Source: UMGS172 sp045546555 (GTDB taxonomy: Bacteria > Bacillota > Clostridia > Oscillospirales > Acutalibacteraceae). From it: a stretch of DNA of 17,550 nt. Of the stretch, positions 13,893 to 17,550 are shown piece after piece (positions within the stretch are counted from its first letter, which is position 1; each line of letters begins with the position of its first letter). Location of the stretch: positions 1 through 17,550 of the forward strand of contig JAZQCY010000098.1 in assembly GCA_045546555.1 (NCBI GenBank). Reading direction: 5' to 3'. The translations under genes were made by a program, and so were the position numbers. Under the pieces are notes generated by a model. That model was given only the letters and a program-made list of their open reading frames with translations, was not told the origin of the DNA and did not search any database.

Positions 13893-14699
13893 ATGGTTAG
13901 TAAAGAAGCGTTTAAAAAAGAAAAATATTCGGTTGAGGATTTGCGTGATATCGTAAAAATTTTGCGTGAACCCGGCGGTTGCCCTTGGGATGCCGAGCAG
14001 ACCCATAAGTCGATAAGACGTGATCTGCTTGAGGAAGCATACGAGGTCGCCGATGCAATCGATACCGATGATGATGTTGCTCTGTGTGAGGAGTTGGGAG
14101 ACCTTTTATTGCAGGTCATTTTCCATGCACAGATCGCCGCCGAGGAAAAGAGCTTCACCTTGGATGAGGTTGCCGACGGTATCTGTAAAAAGCTGATACT
14201 TCGTCATCCGCACGTGTTCGGTGATGTGGTTGCCGAAACTCCCGAGGAAGTGCTTAACAATTGGGATGCCATCAAGCGTGATGAAAAAAGTCAGACAACC
14301 TTTACCGATACTCTTGAAAGTGTACCCCGTGCTTTCCCTGCACTGATGCGTGCCGCAAAGGTACAAAAGCGTGCCGCAAAGGCAGGCTTCGATTGGGATA
14401 GTGCAGAGGATGCCTTCAAAAAGCTCCCCGAGGAAACCGAGGAGTTTTGTGAGGCCGTAGCATCGGGTGACCGTGCCGCTATGGAGGATGAGTTCGGCGA
14501 TCTGCTTTTTGCCGCCGTCAACGTTTCAAGATTTTATAAAATTGATGCTGAAAGTGCTTTAGCCTCAGCTACCGACAAGTTTATGAACCGTTTTAAGCTG
14601 GTCGAGCAAGAGGTTTTAAAGAGAGGTCATCAGATGACCGACATGTCATTAGAGGAGCTTGACGCTATTTGGAACGAGGTCAAGCACCGCAAAGGTTAG
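13893..14699 (+). CDS. mazG: Nucleoside triphosphate pyrophosphohydrolase MazG
   Basis: MazG hydrolyses NTPs and dNTPs to monophosphates and pyrophosphate, cleansing the pool and, in E. coli, lowering ppGpp. The 268 residues hold two MazG repeats. The first has GGCPWDAEQT, EEAYE (E47, E48, E51) and EELGD (E67, D70). The second has PEETEE and EFGD. Length and layout match E. coli MazG (263). The B. subtilis gene at this locus, yabN, carries an extra N-terminal tetrapyrrole-methylase domain that is absent here. AGAGG at 13881-13885 lies 7 bases before the ATG. It opens the conserved block mazG-hup-rqcP-yabP-yabQ-divIC-yabR. Confidence 0.95.
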   Translation: MVSKEAFKKEKYSVEDLRDIVKILREPGGCPWDAEQTHKSIRRDLLEEAYEVADAIDTDDDVALCEELGDLLLQVIFHAQIAAEEKSFTLDEVADGICKKLILRHPHVFGDVVAETPEEVLNNWDAIKRDEKSQTTFTDTLESVPRAFPALMRAAKVQKRAAKAGFDWDSAEDAFKKLPEETEEFCEAVASGDRAAMEDEFGDLLFAAVNVSRFYKIDAESALASATDKFMNRFKLVEQEVLKRGHQMTDMSLEELDAIWNEVKHRKG

Positions 14700-14700
14700 T

Positions 14701-14740
14701 TTCAAAGTCAGGACTAAACAACCTGTTTGAATAATATTTT
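14701..14740 (+). terminator. Weak hairpin plus T-rich tract between mazG and hup
   Basis: TTCAAA (14701-14706) and CAGG (14709-14712) pair with CCTG (14722-14725) and TTTGAA (14726-14731), with a GT bulge and a 9-nt loop. A TAATATTTTTT tract follows. It could act as a leaky terminator or a processing site ahead of hup. Low GC makes it uncertain. Confidence 0.35.
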
Positions 14741-14758
14741 TTAGGAGGATGTTCAACT

Positions 14759-15031
14759 ATGAACAAGACAGAATTAGTAGCAGCTATCGCCGAGAAGGCA
14801 GAAATCAGCAAGAAGGATGCCGACAAGGCAGTTGCAGCCCTCATCGAGACCGTTACCGAGGCTCTCAAGGCCGGTGACAAGATCCAGCTCGTTGGCTTTG
14901 GTACCTTTGAGGTTCGTGAGCGTCCGGAGAGAACCGGCCGTAACCCCCAGACCAAAGAGACCATCACCATTCCTGCTTCCAAGGTTCCTGCATTCAAGGC
15001 AGGCGCAGCTCTTAAAAACGCTGTAAAGTAA
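14759..15031 (+). CDS. hup: DNA-binding protein HU
   Basis: HU is a 90-residue dimeric nucleoid protein that bends and compacts DNA. The whole chain fits the HU/IHF family: MNKTELVAAIAEK start, KAGDKIQLVGFGTFEVRER, the DNA-contacting arm with RTGRNPQT and the proline-tipped segment, and a closing AFKAGAALKNAVK. A strong AGGAGG lies at 14743-14748. Codons are more biased to highly expressed forms (CTC, ATC, AAG) than in the neighbouring genes. A hairpin and T-rich tract precede it and a strong terminator follows, so it is probably also expressed as its own short transcript. In B. subtilis this spot, between yabN and yabO, has no hup; in Clostridia the insertion is common. Confidence 0.97.
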   Translation: MNKTELVAAIAEKAEISKKDADKAVAALIETVTEALKAGDKIQLVGFGTFEVRERPERTGRNPQTKETITIPASKVPAFKAGAALKNAVK

Positions 15032-15047
15032 TTGAATTTTGAAGTTG

Positions 15048-15080
15048 AAGCCGCTTGGTTTTTCAAGCGGCTTTTCCTTT
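15048..15080 (+). terminator. Intrinsic terminator of hup
   Basis: A 10 bp perfect GC-rich stem pairs 15048-15057 with 15064-15073, has a T-rich 6-nt loop, and ends in TTTTCCTTT. It lies 16 bp after the hup stop and 14 bp before rqcP. rqcP must therefore be served by readthrough or by a promoter not visible here. Confidence 0.85.
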
Positions 15081-15094
15081 GTTGAGGTTTTAGT

Positions 15095-15340
15095 ATGAGA
15101 CTTGATAAATATTTAAAGGTGTCGCGCATTATCAAGCGCAGAACGGTCGCTAACGAGGCTTGCGATGCAGGCCGTGTTACGGTCAACGGTAAGGTTGCCC
15201 GTGCATCCTATGATGTTAAGGTTGGCGATGTTATGGAGATCGCCTTCGGTGAACGCACCGTAAAGGCTGAAATATTGGATGTCAGCGAGGTTGTCCGCAA
15301 GGAAAACGCCGCTATGATGTATCGTATTATTGAAGAGTAA
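15095..15340 (+). CDS. rqcP: RqcP, S4-domain RNA-binding protein of ribosome quality control
   Basis: RqcP (B. subtilis YabO) works with RqcH in adding alanine tails to nascent chains on stalled 50S subunits. The 81 residues are essentially one S4 domain: RLDKYLKVSRIIKRRTVANE, then DAGRVTVNGKVA and the VKVGDVMEIAFG strand region. Length agrees with YabO (86). The related heat-shock S4 protein Hsp15 is longer. GAGG at 15084-15087 is 7 bases from the ATG. Its position next to yabP is the same as in B. subtilis. Confidence 0.93.
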   Translation: MRLDKYLKVSRIIKRRTVANEACDAGRVTVNGKVARASYDVKVGDVMEIAFGERTVKAEILDVSEVVRKENAAMMYRIIEE

Positions 15341-15358
15341 TTAAAAGACTGACTTGTT

Positions 15359-15366
15359 CATATAAT
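15359..15366 (+). promoter_or_regulatory. Possible sigma-E type -10 element before yabP
   Basis: CATATAAT resembles the sporulation sigma-E -10 consensus CATACAAT at seven of eight positions. No sigma-A -35 lies 16-18 bp upstream of the embedded TATAAT, and no convincing sigma-E -35 is seen either. Sigma-E control of yabP and yabQ is known in B. subtilis. Confidence 0.3.
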
Positions 15367-15387
15367 TTCCCAAAAGGGGAGTGTATT

Positions 15388-15660
15388 ATGAACGAGCAAA
15401 AGCAACCTAACATAAACCACAGTATAACACTCGAAAACCGCTCGAAGCTTATAATTTCGGGCGTGCTTGACGTTATCGGCTTTGATGATGAAACCGTTTT
15501 AATGGAAACCGAGCTTGGACAGTTGACCGTAAAGGGGCAAAACTTGAAGGTTTTGAGTTTTACGGTTGAGGTTGGTACCATTTCGGTTGAGGGCACGGTT
15601 TCGGCTTTGGTGTATACGGGAGCTACCAAAAAAGGCGCTTTAAAAAGGTTGTTTGGATAA
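15388..15660 (+). CDS. yabP: Sporulation protein YabP
   Basis: YabP is a short beta-rich protein of the YabP/YqfC family, made in the mother cell during sporulation. The 90 residues contain the family's HSITLENRSKLIISGVLDV opening, the FDDETVLMETELGQLTVKG middle and a LEVG-like segment (FTVEVGTISVEGTVSALVY). B. subtilis YabP has about 100 residues. Its biochemical role is not established. AAGGGGAG at 15374-15381 is six bases before the ATG. Its stop (TAA) overlaps the yabQ start by one base, so the two are translationally coupled. Confidence 0.93.
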   Translation: MNEQKQPNINHSITLENRSKLIISGVLDVIGFDDETVLMETELGQLTVKGQNLKVLSFTVEVGTISVEGTVSALVYTGATKKGALKRLFG

Positions 15661-16163
15661 TGGGGTATATCGATGTTTCGGCGCAGGCCTTGACATTTTT
15701 AATGTCCTTGGGGCTTGGTGCCGTGCTTTGCCTTTTGTATGACGTTGTCCGCGCATTGCACAAGACCTTTATAAAAGGATTTTTAGAGGTTTTGGTGTGC
15801 GATCTTCTTTTTTGGAGTATTGCCGCTGTTTTTACCTTTTGTTTTTTGATTATCCGGTGTAACGGCACAGTCAGAGGTTTTGTGCTGGTCGGTGAGCTTA
15901 TCGGTGCTGTTGTCACAAGATACACCTTGTCCAGACTGTTTTTGCCTTTTTTATCCAAATTACTAAAGTTAATTTCGGATGTTTTTGGCTTTTTGAGGGT
16001 CGGTTTTGGAAAACTTTTCAAATCGGTTGAAAAAATTATTAAAAAAATGCTTTTAATTGTAAAAAAAGGCTTGCAACCTAAAGCATTACTGTTGTATAAT
16101 CTACTAAAAGTAAGAAACAAACGGGATATTGCGGTTCCCGATGAAATAGATAAGGAGATGTGA
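15660..16163 (+). CDS. yabQ: Sporulation membrane protein YabQ
   Basis: YabQ is a mother-cell membrane protein needed for spore cortex formation in B. subtilis. The 167 residues have three clear transmembrane segments (about 7-27, 41-64 and 70-90). The GAVLCLLYDVVRALHK motif after the first helix is typical. A long basic amphipathic tail follows (about 95-140, many Lys and Phe). It is shorter than B. subtilis YabQ (211) but complete within the family's usual range. Only a weak AAGG lies upstream, so translation probably depends on coupling to yabP. divIC begins 2 bases after its stop. Confidence 0.92.
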   Translation: MGYIDVSAQALTFLMSLGLGAVLCLLYDVVRALHKTFIKGFLEVLVCDLLFWSIAAVFTFCFLIIRCNGTVRGFVLVGELIGAVVTRYTLSRLFLPFLSKLLKLISDVFGFLRVGFGKLFKSVEKIIKKMLLIVKKGLQPKALLLYNLLKVRNKRDIAVPDEIDKEM

Positions 16164-16165
16164 CG

Positions 16166-16456
16166 GTGGCATCAGGCACTAAAAGACAGAGCAGTATAAT
16201 TTTGCGTGTCGTTCTTTTATTATTTGCGGTCTGGATGATCTACTATCTTGGTTCTCTTATTAAGGATTATACCACCTTGCAAAAGGAGTATGACGCTACT
16301 TTGGCAAAGCGTGATGAATTGGCCTTGGAGGTACAGCAAAAGGCCAATATGCTTGAAAACGGTAACGACGCTGATTTTATTGAGCGTGCCGCCCGTGAAA
16401 AGCTGGGATACGTTTATCCCGATGAACACAAGTATATCGATATTTCCGGCAATTGA
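16166..16456 (+). CDS. divIC: Septum formation initiator DivIC (FtsB/DivIC family)
   Basis: DivIC is a bitopic division protein that acts with FtsL and DivIB at the septum. The 96 residues show a short basic cytoplasmic start, one transmembrane helix (about 11-30), a coiled coil (about 33-62) and the family tail DFIERAAREKLGYVYPDE. GTG at 16160 (overlapping the yabQ stop) and GTG at 16166 are both possible. AAGGAG at 16152-16157 is only two bases from the first and eight from the second, so I chose 16166. The position between yabQ and yabR is the B. subtilis order. Confidence 0.93.
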   Translation: MASGTKRQSSIILRVVLLLFAVWMIYYLGSLIKDYTTLQKEYDATLAKRDELALEVQQKANMLENGNDADFIERAAREKLGYVYPDEHKYIDISGN

Positions 16457-16507
16457 CGGAAAGTGATATAGAATTTTCTTTTGGTTCTTTGGAGGATTGG
16501 GCAATCA

Positions 16508-16996
16508 ATGCAGATCGAGGTAGGACAAATCGTAGAGGGTAAGGTAACCGGCATCACCAATTTCGGTGTTTTTGTCGATTTGGGTGAAGGTAAATCGGGC
16601 CTTGTCCACATTTCGGAGATCGCACAGACCTATGTCAGCGACGTCCGTGAGTTCGTCAAGGAAAACGACACAGTAAAAATGAAGGTGTTAAGCGTTTCTG
16701 ATGATGGAAAGATCAGCCTTTCCATTAAGAAGGCACAGCCGCAGGCTGAAGCACCGCAGCAGCAACAGCGTCCCCGTAACAATAATCATAATAACGGCGG
16801 ACAGCGTACACCCAGACCCCCGAAAAGAGAGCCTGACTACACTTCACCTGCTGCCGTTTGGACCCCTAAAAAGAGCGAATCGGCTTCTTTTGAGGATATG
16901 ATGGCTAAATTCAAGCAGACAAGCGACGAAAAATTCTCGGATCTTAAACGTAAGAATCCCGATACACGTCGCCCTAAGCGTGCAACTATGAAATAG
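16508..16996 (+). CDS. yabR: S1-domain RNA-binding protein, YabR-like
   Basis: The first 76 residues form one S1 domain (VGQIVEGKVTGITNFGVFVDL, GLVHISEIA, DTVKMKVLSVSDDGKISLSIK). The rest (about 77-162) is a low-complexity tail rich in Gln, Asn, Pro, Arg and Lys. It ends in a highly basic segment, with a short helix-like patch SFEDMMAKFKQTSDEKFSDLKRK near 125-147. Such proteins (YabR, general stress protein 13) bind RNA and often associate with ribosomes; the exact role is unknown. ATG 16508 is preceded by GGAGG at 16491-16495, and the upstream TTG at 16481 in the same frame would lie before that site. It is the last gene of the block, closed by a terminator. Confidence 0.9.
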   Translation: MQIEVGQIVEGKVTGITNFGVFVDLGEGKSGLVHISEIAQTYVSDVREFVKENDTVKMKVLSVSDDGKISLSIKKAQPQAEAPQQQQRPRNNNHNNGGQRTPRPPKREPDYTSPAAVWTPKKSESASFEDMMAKFKQTSDEKFSDLKRKNPDTRRPKRATMK

Positions 16997-17004
16997 TAAA
17001 AACG

Positions 17005-17049
17005 GCAGACCAAAGCCAAACTGCATACGGGCGTTGGTCTGCTTTTATT
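17005..17049 (+). terminator. Intrinsic terminator of the mazG-yabR block
   Basis: A nine-bp stem pairs 17005-17013 with 17034-17042. The 20-nt loop can fold further (GCC 17015-17017 with GGGC 17029-17032). It is followed by TTTTATTT. It starts 8 bp after the yabR stop and ends 10 bp before the fumarase start. Confidence 0.85.
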
Positions 17050-17059
17050 TGGAGTTAAG

Positions 17060-17550
17060 ATGATAAAGGAAATTGATGTAAAACGCATTGAGGATGCGGT
17101 GGCAAGACTTTGTATTCATGCCAACAAAATACTGCCTCAAAGCGTTACCGACAGCATTTGTGCGGCCTGCAAGACCGAAACCGACGGTTTGGGTATGGAG
17201 ATTATGTGCGACCTTGTTCGCAATATTGATGCCGCTAAGGAGCTTGATATCCCCGTGTGCCAGGATACGGGAATGGCGGTCGTTTTTATTGAAATAGGAC
17301 AGGATGTTCACCTTGTCGGAGGTAGCCTGACTGATGCCGTGAACAGGGGAGTTGCCAAGGGCTATACCGATGGATTTTTGCGCAAATCGGTGGTTGCTGA
17401 TCCGCTTAACCGTGTCAATACCGATGATAACACCCCCGCTGTTTTACATACAAAAATTGTTGACGGTGACTGTGTTAAGGTGACGGTTGCACCCAAGGGC
17501 TTCGGCAGTGAAAATATGAGCAAGGTCAAAATGCTGACACCTGCCGCAGG
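17060..17550 (+). CDS. fumA: Fumarate hydratase class I, alpha subunit (5' part, cut by window end)
   Basis: This frame opens at ATG 17060 and stays open to the last base, giving 163 residues of an expected ~280. It is the N-terminal subunit of the two-subunit, oxygen-sensitive [4Fe-4S] fumarase, which interconverts fumarate and L-malate; L(+)-tartrate dehydratase is a close relative. Diagnostic segments are CQDTGMAVVFIEIGQDVHL with cluster ligand C67, VVADPLNRVNTDDNTPA, and VAPKGFGSENMSK. The beta subunit should follow outside the window. GGAG at 17051-17054 lies five bases before the ATG. A terminator just upstream separates it from yabR, but I see no convincing promoter in the remaining short gap. 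Confidence 0.9.
   Translation, partial: MIKEIDVKRIEDAVARLCIHANKILPQSVTDSICAACKTETDGLGMEIMCDLVRNIDAAKELDIPVCQDTGMAVVFIEIGQDVHLVGGSLTDAVNRGVAKGYTDGFLRKSVVADPLNRVNTDDNTPAVLHTKIVDGDCVKVTVAPKGFGSENMSKVKMLTPAA

Noticed and set aside
16481..16507. TTG start for the S1 protein
   Set aside because: The GGAGG lies downstream of this codon, and the S1 domain starts right at ATG 16508.
4164..16996. A new defence or biosynthetic system within the recJ-to-yabR region
   Set aside because: Nearly every gene matches a conserved housekeeping or sporulation family in a known order. No toxin, nuclease-effector, restriction or biosynthetic core gene is present.

Overview
This window reads as a chromosomal segment of an anaerobic, endospore-forming Clostridia species, most likely a gut Oscillospiraceae/Ruminococcaceae-type organism. 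That placement is inferred from the gene set: yabP and yabQ sporulation genes, a bile salt hydrolase family enzyme, oxygen-independent HemZ, an iron-sulfur (class I) fumarase, and the Bacillus/Clostridium-type cluster that runs flippase - mazG - hup - rqcP - yabP - yabQ - divIC - yabR. No rRNA, tRNA, CRISPR array, prophage or transposase gene is visible.

Layout. Positions 1-462 hold no gene. They contain a strongly folded element with long terminal inverted repeats (45-322), an intrinsic terminator (328-352), and the promoter and ribosome binding site of glgB. Then come glgB (glycogen branching enzyme) and bsh (bile salt hydrolase family), each followed by a good terminator. Convergent to bsh on the minus strand is a small CmpB-family membrane protein whose last codons are formed by a REP-like palindrome. 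From a clear sigma-A promoter at about 4088, a tightly packed operon follows: recJ - relA (Rel) - dtd - MBL-fold hydrolase - hemZ. It covers DNA repair, the stringent response, D-aminoacyl-tRNA proofreading and heme-related radical SAM chemistry. A second unit (about 10945-13809) carries a small unrecognised helical protein, MTA/SAH nucleosidase, and a 587-residue SpoVB/YabM-type lipid flippase. The conserved mazG - hup - rqcP - yabP - yabQ - divIC - yabR block follows (13893-16996), with a terminator after hup and another after yabR. The window ends inside the alpha subunit of a two-subunit class I fumarate hydratase.

How the genes relate. The right half is the well-known neighbourhood that joins envelope and spore morphogenesis (flippase, YabP, YabQ), division (DivIC), ribosome-associated quality control (RqcP), nucleotide sanitation (MazG), chromosome architecture (HU) and an S1 RNA-binding protein. 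The recJ-rel-dtd-MBL-hemZ operon is coupled by very short gaps or 1-4 nt overlaps.

Novelty. Most of the window is conserved housekeeping DNA, and I do not see a new defence or metabolic system. The least explained piece is the structured inverted-repeat element at 45-322. Smaller points of interest are the REP-like palindrome absorbed into the end of a coding sequence, the altered signature motifs of Dtd, the eukaryote-like type of branching enzyme, the small orphan protein at 11016-11324, and a possible sigma-E -10 element before yabP.
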